A DNA stretch of 64,000 nt from Clostridia bacterium (GTDB taxonomy: Bacteria > Bacillota > Clostridia > Oscillospirales > CAG-272). Made by a program: the position numbers and the translations under genes. The stretch covers positions 1-64,000 of the forward strand of contig JAFOEU010000008.1 in assembly GCA_017387685.1 (NCBI GenBank), read 5' to 3'. Shown piece after piece: positions 41,123 to 50,123 of the stretch. Each line of letters starts with the position of its first letter. Positions within the stretch are counted from its first letter, which is position 1. The notes below the pieces were generated by a model. It saw nothing but the letters and a program-made list of their open reading frames with translations. It ran no database searches and was not told where the DNA came from.

Positions 41123-43174
41123 TTACTTCTTGTCAACTACTACGAACTGAGCGTAGAAGCAACCGGAATCAGCCTTCATCGGACCGATGGTCTTGTAGGT
41201 GCCGTCTGCCTTGGTGCCGAAGATGTATGCGGTGCCATCGACGTCTGCCTTAACAGTCTTGAGAGTCTCGTCATAGGTGTAGAGGGTGGATGCAGTCTCC
41301 TCAAACTTCGCGTTTACATAAGTGCCGCTCTTTACCATATTGATATAGTACTTAGCGCCGCCGACTACACAGTAGAGGTGGTAACCGCCGGTGGTCTCCT
41401 CAACGAAGACGTTTGCGGAAGCGAGCTTATCCTCGGTGGTAGCCATATAGTAGCCGTCCATTACGCCGGTGATGTAGAGGACCTTGTTTTCTACGTTCTT
41501 CTGAACGAATGCGAAGCTGTATGCATTGCCAACGATAGGCTTGACAGCCTCGAGCTCAACGGGGGTAGCGGGGGTTGCGGGCTGGGTAGTTTCGGGAGCT
41601 CCCTGTCCCTTGGTGAGTTCCTTAAGAACTGCATTCTTGAGCTGGGGGCCGTTGTAGTTGGAAACTACGGAGTAAAGAACAACGAAATCGCCTACCTCGG
41701 GCTTGTTTGCCATAGCATCGTAACGTGCGCCTGCTTCATCGTAGAGACCGTAAACGTAGAGGCTGTTGCCAGCTTCGTCAACGATGTAAAAGTTACCGTA
41801 GGTGGTGTTCTTGACCTCGGTAATAGTACCCTTTACGGTGTACTGCTCGGTGGTTGCGGTATTGTGTGCAAGACCGTTACCGATATTGAGAATGTCTGCG
41901 ATGGGGGTAGAGCCGTCAGCGGTGGTGGGAGCCTTAACGTGGGACTTGATAACCGCGTTCTTGAGCTGAGGACCGTTATAGTTGGAAACGATACTGATAA
42001 CGGTGATGGTGTCGCCTACCTCGGGCTTGTTTGCCATAGCGTCAAAGCGGGTGGTGCCGTCCTTATCGTAGAGGCCGTAGATGTAGAGGGTGTTGCCCTC
42101 TGCGTCGGTGATGTAGAGGTTGCCGTAGGTCTCGTTCTTGATCTCGGTTACGGTACCGGTAACGAGATACTTCTCAACGGTGTTAGCGTTATGCTCGAGC
42201 TTCTCGCCAATAGCAAGGATGTCCTTGATAGAGGTGAGAGTGGTGGGATCCTTGGGAGTCTCGGAGGGAACGAACGCTTCAGCTGCCTCCTTGGACATAA
42301 ATGCTACTACGAACTGCGAAACACCGGTGTTCTCAGCGTTGATGTAGCTGGACTCGGAGATGCAAGCGGTGGAGTAGGAGCTGTAAGTACCGAATACGTA
42401 GTCAATGTTATCGCACTTGGTGAACCAAGCATTAACGTCTGCGTGGTAAGTGAAGATGCTGGAATTCTCGGTGCTGTAGCCAACGTACTTGCTTACCTTG
42501 CCGTCAGCGGCGGTGGTGGTGTGAGCGTAAACGTAGGTCTTTGTGCCATTGATGGTGGTGTAGATCTTAACGCCGCCGGTTGCCTTCTCTACCATAAACT
42601 CAAGACCGTCTGCAGGAGTCTCGGTGGTCATAATGAACTTGTTCTCATTGTTCTGGGTCTCGCCGGTGAGGAAGAGGGTCTGACCGAGGTTAGCCTGAAC
42701 GATGAAGAGCTTGTATGCCTCGCCTTCCTTGGGTTCGGTAACTGCTGCGGAGTTGTCATAAACGGGAAGAACGCGGGTGAAGGACTTCTCAACGGTGTTG
42801 CCTGCGGAGTCCTTAACTGTTGCGGTGAGAGTGTAGGTGATCTCCGCCTCGTTCTTGGAGGGGAGGTCTACGGTGTAGAGACCGTTCTCGAGGGTGAGAG
42901 TGATGGTCTCAAGATCAACGGTCCAGGTTACCTCGAACTTGATGCCGTCGATCGGGATCTGAGCGATGATCTGATAGTCAGCGGGGGTCTTCTTGCCCTC
43001 GTCGGACTTATACATAGAGGTAAGATACTCTACTGCATCGTCGATGGTTACGCCCGCGGGAGCTTCGGTGCCCTCGGGAGCAAGCGTGGTTTCATCGCCC
43101 TCACCGTTCTTACAAGCTACGAAAGCGGTAAGAAGCATGGAGAGCATAAGAAGAAATGCTAAAAACTTTTTCAT
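41123..43174 (-). CDS. lipoprotein with two OB-fold repeats and a duplicated flanking domain
   Basis: A 683-aa lipoprotein (FVAC lipobox, Cys21) with an Ig-like N-terminal region (about 40-140). Next come domain X1 (about 150-300, starting AYKLFIVQANLGQTLFLTG), two near-identical OB-fold modules of about 95 aa (about 312-410 and 415-515, each with TVTEIKNETYGNLYI-type strands and ending SNYNGPQLKNAV), a Pro/Thr linker, and X2 (540-683, starting AYSFAFVQKNVENKVLYITG), homologous to X1. Such OB modules resemble those next to SNase domains in B. subtilis YhcR. It lies 19 bp after the nuclease gene. A nucleic-acid-binding surface role is inferred, not shown. Confidence 0.7.
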   Translation of the reverse strand: MKKFLAFLLMLSMLLTAFVACKNGEGDETTLAPEGTEAPAGVTIDDAVEYLTSMYKSDEGKKTPADYQIIAQIPIDGIKFEVTWTVDLETITLTLENGLYTVDLPSKNEAEITYTLTATVKDSAGNTVEKSFTRVLPVYDNSAAVTEPKEGEAYKLFIVQANLGQTLFLTGETQNNENKFIMTTETPADGLEFMVEKATGGVKIYTTINGTKTYVYAHTTTAADGKVSKYVGYSTENSSIFTYHADVNAWFTKCDNIDYVFGTYSSYSTACISESSYINAENTGVSQFVVAFMSKEAAEAFVPSETPKDPTTLTSIKDILAIGEKLEHNANTVEKYLVTGTVTEIKNETYGNLYITDAEGNTLYIYGLYDKDGTTRFDAMANKPEVGDTITVISIVSNYNGPQLKNAVIKSHVKAPTTADGSTPIADILNIGNGLAHNTATTEQYTVKGTITEVKNTTYGNFYIVDEAGNSLYVYGLYDEAGARYDAMANKPEVGDFVVLYSVVSNYNGPQLKNAVLKELTKGQGAPETTQPATPATPVELEAVKPIVGNAYSFAFVQKNVENKVLYITGVMDGYYMATTEDKLASANVFVEETTGGYHLYCVVGGAKYYINMVKSGTYVNAKFEETASTLYTYDETLKTVKADVDGTAYIFGTKADGTYKTIGPMKADSGCFYAQFVVVDKK

Positions 43175-43193
43175 AATAACTCCTTTTCTGATT

Positions 43194-44576
43194 TTAGTTT
43201 ACGAAGGTGATGTCGTTTGCGGAGAAGATCTTAAGCTGATAAACGCCGTTGAATACGTCAACGACACCGCGCGCATTGATCTTGCTTCCGATGGGGAAAG
43301 CGGATGCCGTGATGGTCTTGCCACTTTCGTCCTTGAGAACGATCGTGCGAAGTGTGATCTCGGTGCCATCGGCTGCCTCGCAAGTAATCGAAAGCGCGCC
43401 GAAGTTAGAGCTGTCCTCGTTTTGTGTGGTGTAGATGCTCTTGATGGTGAGACCGGTGAGGGACGCCGTGCCGTGCATAGTCAGGAAGCCCTGATCAAAG
43501 GTCTTCTCCACTACGGTCTCGTTCTCGCCATCGACCTGTGTGATCTTCAGCGTGACCTTGCCCGTGAGCAGCTCCTTTGCGCCGACCGGGACGTACGAGC
43601 CCTCGTGGCCCTGGCTGATGAGCTTGATATTCGACTCATCATCGGGACGCATAGCGTTGTACTTGATATCCGAGATCTGATAAGTACCGCCGGTCTCGTA
43701 GTACTGAACCGAGCCGACGACGAGAATTCTGTTGCCGACTGTCAGTATTTCCTGACCGAAGTAGTCGAGGTTAAAGCCATAGTAGACCTGAATACCGAAG
43801 TAAAGACCGGTCTCCTCGTCGTATTCCTCAACGTAAGCGGTGTTGCCCGAATTTCTGACTACCACGCCCTCAAAGCCGACGCTCTTGTCCTTATATGCTT
43901 CGATATTGGTCTTGAGCTCCTTGAGGGTCACGGGAATTGCCGCGCCGTAGAAGAAATCGGGATCCTTCTCCTTGGAATGAACGTAGAGCTTGTGGGTGGT
44001 TGCCTGATAAAGGATCTGCGTGCAGATATCCGCATAGGCGGTATCCGAGGATTTTGATGCGACAGCAAGACCGTTCTGGAGAATTTCAAGGTTGAGGCAG
44101 CGGTAATCCGCCATCTCTGCGGTCTTGTACCATACCCAAACGAGGTATCTGTCGCCCGTCGAGTCGGGATTCCAACGATCGGTATCCGATTCAACGATGA
44201 TGGAGGTAGCGTTCATAAGAGCTTCTTTGGTATAGTTGGAAGCCTTTTTGCCCCAAGGCTCGATCTGTCCTGTTGATTCGGGAGTGTTGATACCGAGGTA
44301 TCTCGCCTTGAGGATGCCCGAGTCGATGACCGATGAGGGCACGTTGAAGTGAGTGGTGTCGCCGTCAACGTAGGTCTTGACGGTGGCTTCGGTGTAGACT
44401 CTGCCCGAGCTCGGATCGAACTTGAGAGTTCCCGCGAGATCAACAAATTCGCCGATCTCGCCCTCGGCGGGCGCGGTCGTTTCATCTCCCCCCTCTCCGC
44501 CGTCACACGCGGCAAAGCATGAAAGGACAGCGGCGAGAGCAAGGATGAGAATCAATATTCTTGATAAATACTTCAT
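43194..44576 (-). CDS. SNase-type thermonuclease lipoprotein with OB-fold tail
   Basis: A 460-aa lipoprotein (Cys24 in CFAAC, or Cys20). Residues 60-200 are a staphylococcal nuclease-like domain: VDGDT (70-74) gives the Ca ligands, Arg92 in KARYLGINTPE and Glu100 match R35 and E43 of SNase, and Arg143 in GDRYLVWVW matches R87, so the catalytic set is complete. Residues 210-325 and 345-460 look like OB-fold modules (VGFEGVVVRNSG, NGVYQLKIFSAND). It should cleave DNA or RNA outside the cell. Thirteen bp after the solute-binding gene and 19 bp before the OB lipoprotein: one transcription unit with an ABC importer. Confidence 0.85.
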   Translation of the reverse strand: MKYLSRILILILALAAVLSCFAACDGGEGGDETTAPAEGEIGEFVDLAGTLKFDPSSGRVYTEATVKTYVDGDTTHFNVPSSVIDSGILKARYLGINTPESTGQIEPWGKKASNYTKEALMNATSIIVESDTDRWNPDSTGDRYLVWVWYKTAEMADYRCLNLEILQNGLAVASKSSDTAYADICTQILYQATTHKLYVHSKEKDPDFFYGAAIPVTLKELKTNIEAYKDKSVGFEGVVVRNSGNTAYVEEYDEETGLYFGIQVYYGFNLDYFGQEILTVGNRILVVGSVQYYETGGTYQISDIKYNAMRPDDESNIKLISQGHEGSYVPVGAKELLTGKVTLKITQVDGENETVVEKTFDQGFLTMHGTASLTGLTIKSIYTTQNEDSSNFGALSITCEAADGTEITLRTIVLKDESGKTITASAFPIGSKINARGVVDVFNGVYQLKIFSANDITFVN

Positions 44577-44589
44577 TAATTATATACTA

Positions 44590-46053
44590 TTAGTCTGCGG
44601 CATATTCGCACTCGGAAACTGCCTTTTCAAAGAGCTTCTTAATAGCAGATTCGATATTGGAATCGGTGGATACGAGGGCATCCTGCATAAGAGTACCAAC
44701 CTGGTCACGAGCCTCGGAGGAACCGTTGAACGCGGGGGATACAAAGTATGCGTCCGCCTGAGAAAGCGCGAGCTTAACGCTCATTGCGGTGAGGTTATTG
44801 ATGCCGTTTGCAGCATCAAGCCACTGCTGATATACGGGATTCTGCTGAACAGACTTGATAACGGGAGCATAACCCGAAGCCATCGAGAATGCTGCCTGGA
44901 ATTCAACGTTGGTGGTGAGGAACTTAACGAAGAGCCAGGAAGCTACAACCTCCTGAGGATTGGAATCCTTGAAAATGCAGAGGGAGGGACCCTGAGAGAT
45001 AACCTTGGGAGCTGCGGGATTTACCTGAGGAGGAGTTGCCATAGCGGTCTCGAAGAGAGCCTTGCCGTCAACCTGAGGAGGCTGCTGATAGCTTGCGCCA
45101 CCGGTGGAACCGATAACCATATAGCACTTCTGACCCTCGGTAGCGGTAAAGAGACCGGAGGTGTAGGAGCCGTAGATCTCCTCGGTAGTTACCCATCCGT
45201 TAACGTACCAATCGTGGAACATCTTAACGAAGGAGCGGTTGGTCTCGTTGTCAAAGAGGAAATGTGCATCCTCGTTGAGGGAGGTGTAATCGGAGCCGTA
45301 CTGCTCACACATGGTGATGAACCAGTTAGCCTCGGAGTCGTAGCCGAGAGGAACGCAATCGGGATCGATCTTCTTGATCTGCTCGCAGACCTGAGCCATC
45401 TCCTCCCAGGTGGTGGGAACCTTGAGATTGTTCTGCTCAAAGAAGGTCTTGTTGTAGTAGAGAGCCTCGGTGGACTTGGACATAGGAAGGGTGTACATAG
45501 TGCCCGCCTCGTCAAATGCGGTACCCTCTGCGTAGTAGCCGGGGATGAAATCCGCGATCTGCTCTGCGGTAAGACCGAGGACAGAGGTAGCACCGGTAGC
45601 GTCGGTAACGGTGATGGTGCTCTCGATGAAGTTATCGAGCGGAACAACTGCCTTTGCTACGTTGTAAAGAGCAACGTGGTCGGGATAGCAGTATGCGATG
45701 TTGGGCTGGTTGCCTGCGGTGAGCGCGGTCTTGATCTGATCGCGAACGCCGTCGTAGTCACCCTGAGATGCGTGCTCAACGGTGATGTTGGGGTAGAGCT
45801 TGTTAAACTCGGGAATATAGGTGTCGAGTATTCCCTGAAGCTTTGCGCCCATGGAGTGATAGAAGGTGATGGTTACGGCGCTGCCGTCGTAGCCCTCTGC
45901 GGGAACGTCGTAGGGAACCTTTGCGCTGCCCTGCTCGCCGCCGTTGTTGCCGCCTTCATTGCTGCCCTCGCCGTTATTCGAGCAGCTTGCCATAGCAACT
46001 GCGCTCATAAGCATAGTGAGAACGAGAAGGAACGAGATGATTCTCTTTTTCAT
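44590..46053 (-). CDS. UgpB-like extracellular solute-binding lipoprotein
   Basis: A 487-aa binding lipoprotein with an ASC lipobox (Cys24 in MASCSNN) and a Gly/Asn/Glu linker. The mature part begins VTITFYHSMGAKLQGILD, like UgpB and related glycerol-3-phosphate or sugar binders, followed by LPMSKSTEALYYNKTFF and KVPTTWEEM. It is the binding component for the two permeases and ATPase encoded just upstream, and is followed by the nuclease gene after 13 bp. The ligand could be a sugar, glycerol phosphate or a nucleic-acid breakdown product; context favours the last but does not prove it. Confidence 0.9.
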   Translation of the reverse strand: MKKRIISFLLVLTMLMSAVAMASCSNNGEGSNEGGNNGGEQGSAKVPYDVPAEGYDGSAVTITFYHSMGAKLQGILDTYIPEFNKLYPNITVEHASQGDYDGVRDQIKTALTAGNQPNIAYCYPDHVALYNVAKAVVPLDNFIESTITVTDATGATSVLGLTAEQIADFIPGYYAEGTAFDEAGTMYTLPMSKSTEALYYNKTFFEQNNLKVPTTWEEMAQVCEQIKKIDPDCVPLGYDSEANWFITMCEQYGSDYTSLNEDAHFLFDNETNRSFVKMFHDWYVNGWVTTEEIYGSYTSGLFTATEGQKCYMVIGSTGGASYQQPPQVDGKALFETAMATPPQVNPAAPKVISQGPSLCIFKDSNPQEVVASWLFVKFLTTNVEFQAAFSMASGYAPVIKSVQQNPVYQQWLDAANGINNLTAMSVKLALSQADAYFVSPAFNGSSEARDQVGTLMQDALVSTDSNIESAIKKLFEKAVSECEYAAD

Positions 46054-46107
46054 TGTCTTTAATCCTTTCGATTGTATAATTTATTTTTTAATGCAGAATT
46101 TCTGCTA

Positions 46108-47004
46108 TTAACCCTTGATACCGCTTCTCGAAACGCCCTTCATAATATACTTACGAAGGAAGATGAATACGAGGAAGAGGGGGATCGAAACGACGGTGAC
46201 CGCCGCCATCTGAACGGGGATGTTAGCCTGTCCCGACATATCGGTGAAGGCATCACGAAGACCGTTTGTGATGAGTCGGTAATCATCTGTCGAGGTAACG
46301 AGACGGGGCCAGACGTAGGAGTTCCAAGCGCCCATCATCTTGAGAATGGTGATCGAAATAAGATTCGGGAGTGAGAGCGGAATCATAACCTTCCAGAGAT
46401 ATTTGAGATCGCTCGTGCCGTCGACCTTTGCGGCGAGGTAGAGCTCATTCGGGATCTGAAGGAAGTTCTGACGGAGCAGATAAATATAGAATACGCTGAC
46501 GAGGAAGGGGACGATCAAAACAGTAAATGAATCGAGCCATCCGAACTTGGTAACGGTTACGTAGTTGGTGATCGTGAAGAGCTCGCCGGGGATCATCATA
46601 GTTGCAAGAAGTCCTGCAAAGAGCGCGTTTTTGCCCTTGAACTCAAGTCTTGCGAAGGCAAATGCGGAGAGAACCGTGATGACGAGCGAAAGAATCGTCG
46701 AAACTATACCGACGTAAACGGTGTTCATAAAGAGCTTACCGAGGTTTGCCGCGGTGAAAGCCTCAATATAGTTGCCCCACATAATATCCTGAGGGAAAAG
46801 CGTGGGAATAGGCAAGCGGTACTCGACCGTGCTCTTGAGGGAGGAGATTATCATCCAATAGAAGGGGAAAACGATGATAAGCGCCATAATGCAAAGGAAA
46901 GCGTAAAGAAGGAACTGAACGATGATCTTGGTGACGGTCTGCGCGGCAGTTACCTTCTGCATATCCTTTTCGTGCATAGTTGTCATAATCTTTTTATCAG
47001 CCAT
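46108..47004 (-). CDS. ABC sugar-type permease, UgpE/MalG class
   Basis: A 298-aa MalG-type inner-membrane permease with six helices; the first follows a charged cytoplasmic N-terminus. The EAA loop is YLAAKVDGTSDLKYLWKVMIPLSLP, contacting the ATPase. The FYWMIISSLKS and IPNELYLAA strings are typical of the CUT1 family. It is 12 bp downstream of the partner permease. A 54-bp gap before the solute-binding gene holds a small GCAGAA hairpin. Confidence 0.92.
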   Translation of the reverse strand: MADKKIMTTMHEKDMQKVTAAQTVTKIIVQFLLYAFLCIMALIIVFPFYWMIISSLKSTVEYRLPIPTLFPQDIMWGNYIEAFTAANLGKLFMNTVYVGIVSTILSLVITVLSAFAFARLEFKGKNALFAGLLATMMIPGELFTITNYVTVTKFGWLDSFTVLIVPFLVSVFYIYLLRQNFLQIPNELYLAAKVDGTSDLKYLWKVMIPLSLPNLISITILKMMGAWNSYVWPRLVTSTDDYRLITNGLRDAFTDMSGQANIPVQMAAVTVVSIPLFLVFIFLRKYIMKGVSRSGIKG

Positions 47005-47016
47005 ATCGCACCTCCA

Positions 47017-47958
47017 TCAATAATGTGTCTTCTTTTTGCTGACGTACATATTGATCATCGTAACGACGAATATGATAGCAAAAAGAATGAGTGCGGCGGC
47101 AGATGCACGTCCCTCCTGATTTCCGAGGGCGTCGTAGATATAACCGACCATAGTGTTGAGCGACTCACCGCCGACGGCTTGCATATCGTCGCCGAAGATA
47201 CCGACGATGCTCGAATACTCCTTGAATCCGCCGATAAAGCCGGTGATAACGACGTAGGCGATCATAGGAGAAAGGAGCGGAACGGTGATCTTGGTAAATA
47301 CGCGGAGGCGGGGAGTGGAGTCGATCTTCGCGGCGTCATAATACTGTTTGTTTACACTCTGCAGACCGCCGAGAAGGATGAGTATCTTAAAGGGGAGCGC
47401 GTTCCATACGATATAGATCGTAAGAACGGCAATATTCTGCCAATATCCCGAGCCCGCGTTGATCCAGTTGATGGGATCCGCGCCGAAAACACCGAGGATA
47501 TTGTTTATGATACCGTATGAGGGATTGGAGGTTCCGAAGCCGACGATATTGAACATAGCCTCGAATACCATTCCGATCGCGATGGAGTTGGTTACGTAGG
47601 GGAGGAAGAAAATGGTCTGCAGGAATCTCTGAAGGGGCTTGATAGCGTTCAGGCATACCGCGATAACGAGCGCGAGGATAGTAGAGATCGGTACGGTGAG
47701 GACTGTCAGAAGCATCGTGTTCTTCAGGCAGTCGATAAATCCGCGGTACTTGATGACCTTCTCGAAATTCTTCAAGCCGAACTCATTGCCAAGCGTTCCG
47801 CCGAGCTCCTTCATAATGCTGTAATCTTCCCAGAATGCCATACGGAGAGTATTGATGATGGGCCATACCGTAAAGACGAGCAGGAGCGCAACTGCGGGCG
47901 CGAGATATATCCAAGCCTTCCATTCCTCAAACTTGATCTTTTGAAGGAATTTTTTCAT
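47017..47958 (-). CDS. ABC sugar-type permease, UgpA/MalF class
   Basis: A 313-aa CUT1 permease with six predicted helices (AWIYLAPAVALLLVFTVWPI is the first). The EAA loop is YYDAAKIDSTPRLRVFTKITVPLLSP. It pairs with the UgpE-like protein. It lies 11 bp downstream of the ATPase gene. Confidence 0.92.
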   Translation of the reverse strand: MKKFLQKIKFEEWKAWIYLAPAVALLLVFTVWPIINTLRMAFWEDYSIMKELGGTLGNEFGLKNFEKVIKYRGFIDCLKNTMLLTVLTVPISTILALVIAVCLNAIKPLQRFLQTIFFLPYVTNSIAIGMVFEAMFNIVGFGTSNPSYGIINNILGVFGADPINWINAGSGYWQNIAVLTIYIVWNALPFKILILLGGLQSVNKQYYDAAKIDSTPRLRVFTKITVPLLSPMIAYVVITGFIGGFKEYSSIVGIFGDDMQAVGGESLNTMVGYIYDALGNQEGRASAAALILFAIIFVVTMINMYVSKKKTHY

Positions 47959-47969
47959 ATCTGTCTACC

Positions 47970-49094
47970 TCAGATACCTGTCTCGGGTGCACTCTGATCG
48001 CCAAAGTAGATTCTCTCCTCGGTCTCGGAATCAAAAATGAATACCTTGTGAGGCTTGAGGTCGAACTTGACGGTCTGCGCAGTAGCGGAGATCTTGTAAT
48101 CCGCGTCAACGATCGAACGAATGGTGGGAGTGAGCATTGCCTCGTTCTTCGAAACGATGCTTACGTCGCGTCCCATAACCTCGATGGAGGAAAGGGTGCA
48201 GGTCATTGCGCCGTTTTCAGCAGGGATGAAGCCCTCGGGACGGATAGCCGCAAATACCTCGCGGTCAGCAACGCCCTGAACATCGAGAACAGCCTCGCCG
48301 TTAATGTAAAGCTTGCCGCCCTTGACGTTTGCCTTGAACACGTTGATGGGGGGAGTTCCGAGGAACTTTGCAACGAAGAGGTTTACGGGGTTATCGTATA
48401 CCGTCTGCGGCTTGCCGATCTGCTGAACTACACCGAGCTTCATAACAACGATGACGTCGGAGATGGACATAGCCTCCTCCTGGTCGTGGGTTACGAAGAT
48501 GGTGGTGATGCCGGTCTCGCGCTGAATGCGGCGGATCTCCTCACGGGTCTGCAGACGGAGACGCGCGTCGAGGTTGGAAAGCGGCTCGTCAAGCAGGAGC
48601 ACGCGGGGCATCTTTACAAGTGCGCGCGCGATAGCAACTCTCTGCTGCTGACCGCCCGAAAGCTCGCTCGGCTTGCGGTCCATCAGATTGTCGATCTGAA
48701 CGAGTCTTGCCGCCTCTAGGGCACGCTCGAGCATTGTGTTCTTGTCAAGCTTGTCCGCGCCCTTGAGGTTCTGAAGTGGGAAAAGAATGTTCTGCTTGAC
48801 GGTCATGTGAGGATAGAGCGCGTAGTTCTGGAATACCAGACCGACACCTCTGTTCTCGGGGGAGAGGGTGGTAACGTCGTCTTCACCGAAGAAGATCTGT
48901 CCGCCCGTGGGCTTCTGGAGACCGCTGATCATATAAAGAGTGGTACTCTTTCCACAACCGGAGGGGCCGAGAAGACCGACGAGCTTACCGTCGGGGATGG
49001 TGAAGCTGAGATCGCTTACTGCAACGACCTCTTCGTTTGATTTCTTGTTTCGACTCGGGAATACCTTAGTCAGATTCTGCAAAACGATTTTCAT
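47970..49094 (-). CDS. ugpC: ABC importer ATPase, UgpC/MsmK class
   Basis: A 374-aa CUT1 ATPase: Walker A GPSGCGKST, Q-loop VFQNYALYPHMTV, signature LSGGQQQRVAIAR, Walker B VLLLDEPLSNLDARLR and switch TIFVTHDQEEAM. The C-terminal MalK-type OB regulatory domain (about 245-374) is present. UgpC/MsmK ATPases frequently serve several importers, so it may also power the orphan binding protein at 37048. It precedes the permeases in the gene train and lies 36 bp after the RDD gene. Confidence 0.93.
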   Translation of the reverse strand: MKIVLQNLTKVFPSRNKKSNEEVVAVSDLSFTIPDGKLVGLLGPSGCGKSTTLYMISGLQKPTGGQIFFGEDDVTTLSPENRGVGLVFQNYALYPHMTVKQNILFPLQNLKGADKLDKNTMLERALEAARLVQIDNLMDRKPSELSGGQQQRVAIARALVKMPRVLLLDEPLSNLDARLRLQTREEIRRIQRETGITTIFVTHDQEEAMSISDVIVVMKLGVVQQIGKPQTVYDNPVNLFVAKFLGTPPINVFKANVKGGKLYINGEAVLDVQGVADREVFAAIRPEGFIPAENGAMTCTLSSIEVMGRDVSIVSKNEAMLTPTIRSIVDADYKISATAQTVKFDLKPHKVFIFDSETEERIYFGDQSAPETGI

Positions 49095-49130
49095 GATCTT
49101 TTAGCATCCTTTTTTATTTGCTTTTTAGAT

Positions 49131-49898
49131 TTACGAAATGTATCTGTCCCGCGCGGCGTTTTCCGCGTGGAGTTTATTTTTGTAAGCGAGCAGATCTGCC
49201 TCGCTCTCAAAAATCATTTGAGAATTAAGATCGACAGCAACGGTCGCCGCCATCATATCGTGGATAGCCGCATTCGTGCGGGAGGTTGCAACGAGAGCAA
49301 GCTGAAGCACGGCAAAGCCGACTAAAATCACCGTACCCGTCATACCGAGGTTTCCGAAGATTATCAGAATGAGAATATACGCGGGGATCATCGTCTCGAC
49401 GGTGCATTTGCCGAGGAGCGTGCGAACGAAGAGCATAAAGGGCGTGATACGCACGCAATCCTGTCGGACAAGTCCGATACCGAATACCTTTTTGCCCACG
49501 GTCTGTCCGTTTTTCAGTATCATCGGCACGGCAAACTCGAGGGAGAGGTATGCAATTAAAATCGAAAGCGAGGTTATAACGAGCGCAAGATTGACCGTCA
49601 TATTGTAAGCCTCGATGGCTTCCTCGTTCTCGTTCATAAGACGGTTGACGTCCTCGTATACCTTCTTCTCTTCCTCGGGAAGCGCAGAAAATTCCTCTGC
49701 TGAAATATCGAAGTCGATACCGTACTCCGCCTCGTATTCATTATAAATACGGTCAAGAGTTTCAGAGTAGCTGTCGTATTTAAGTATAGCCGAAAGCGCA
49801 AACGCCGCGCCCGTGATAACGATCGTCAGAAGTATCAGATCGAGAATATATGCCGATGCTCGCTTGAGCAAGCTCGCCTTTTGCAGATCGCAGATCAT
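49131..49898 (-). CDS. RDD-family membrane protein
   Basis: A 255-aa protein starting at ATG 49898 with GGAGG five nt upstream; the longer in-frame start lacks a site. The RDD motif occurs as SLLKRASAYILDLILL, NGQTVGKKVFGIGLVRQD and AAIHDMMAATV, which carry the family Arg, Asp and Asp. Four to five helices surround an acidic loop (residues 50-95). Function unknown; some RDD proteins act in ion exchange or osmoprotection. It is first in the train ahead of ugpC and may be co-transcribed with the transporter. Confidence 0.85.
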   Translation of the reverse strand: MICDLQKASLLKRASAYILDLILLTIVITGAAFALSAILKYDSYSETLDRIYNEYEAEYGIDFDISAEEFSALPEEEKKVYEDVNRLMNENEEAIEAYNMTVNLALVITSLSILIAYLSLEFAVPMILKNGQTVGKKVFGIGLVRQDCVRITPFMLFVRTLLGKCTVETMIPAYILILIIFGNLGMTGTVILVGFAVLQLALVATSRTNAAIHDMMAATVAVDLNSQMIFESEADLLAYKNKLHAENAARDRYIS

Positions 49899-49945
49899 TT
49901 TTGCCTCCGGTAGAAATTTTATGTAGCCGAATATAACCATTATAT

Positions 49946-49974
49946 ATTATAATATATATTATTTAAAAAATCAA
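49946..49974 (-). promoter_or_regulatory. promoter of the RDD gene and probably the transporter-nuclease train
   Basis: TTGATT (49969-49974) and TATAAT (49946-49951), 17-bp spacer, minus strand. It is the only clear promoter found ahead of ugpC. Confidence 0.75.
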
Positions 49975-50066
49975 CAGATTTCACACAATGTTAAAATATT
50001 TTCGTCGGTGTGCGCATCTATACATAAGTCAGTTCCGTTTTATTGTATATTATTTTCACCATCAGG

Positions 50067-50095
50067 TTGCATTCACAGAAAAAATATGGTATAAT
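50067..50095 (+). promoter_or_regulatory. promoter of the FAD oxidoreductase operon
   Basis: TTGCAT (50067-50072) and TATAAT (50090-50095), 17-bp spacer. Confidence 0.75.
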
Positions 50096-50123
50096 GATAA
50101 AAAATATATGAGTGAGGCTAAAA

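Noticed and set aside
41378..43162. 594-codon open frame on the plus strand opposite the OB-fold lipoprotein gene
   Set aside because: It is an antisense shadow: no ribosome binding site, low-complexity Gly/Val/Cys-rich translation with no domain, while the opposite strand encodes a clear lipoprotein with repeats.
44422..46062. 546-codon open frame opposite the solute-binding protein
   Set aside because: It is a shadow of a UgpB-like gene, with Val/Leu/Gly-rich nonsense translation.
46085..46110. Terminator between the UgpE-like permease and the solute-binding gene
   Set aside because: The GCAGAA/TTCTGC hairpin is only 6 bp and has no U tract. A processing or partial attenuation site is possible, so I kept the genes in one train.
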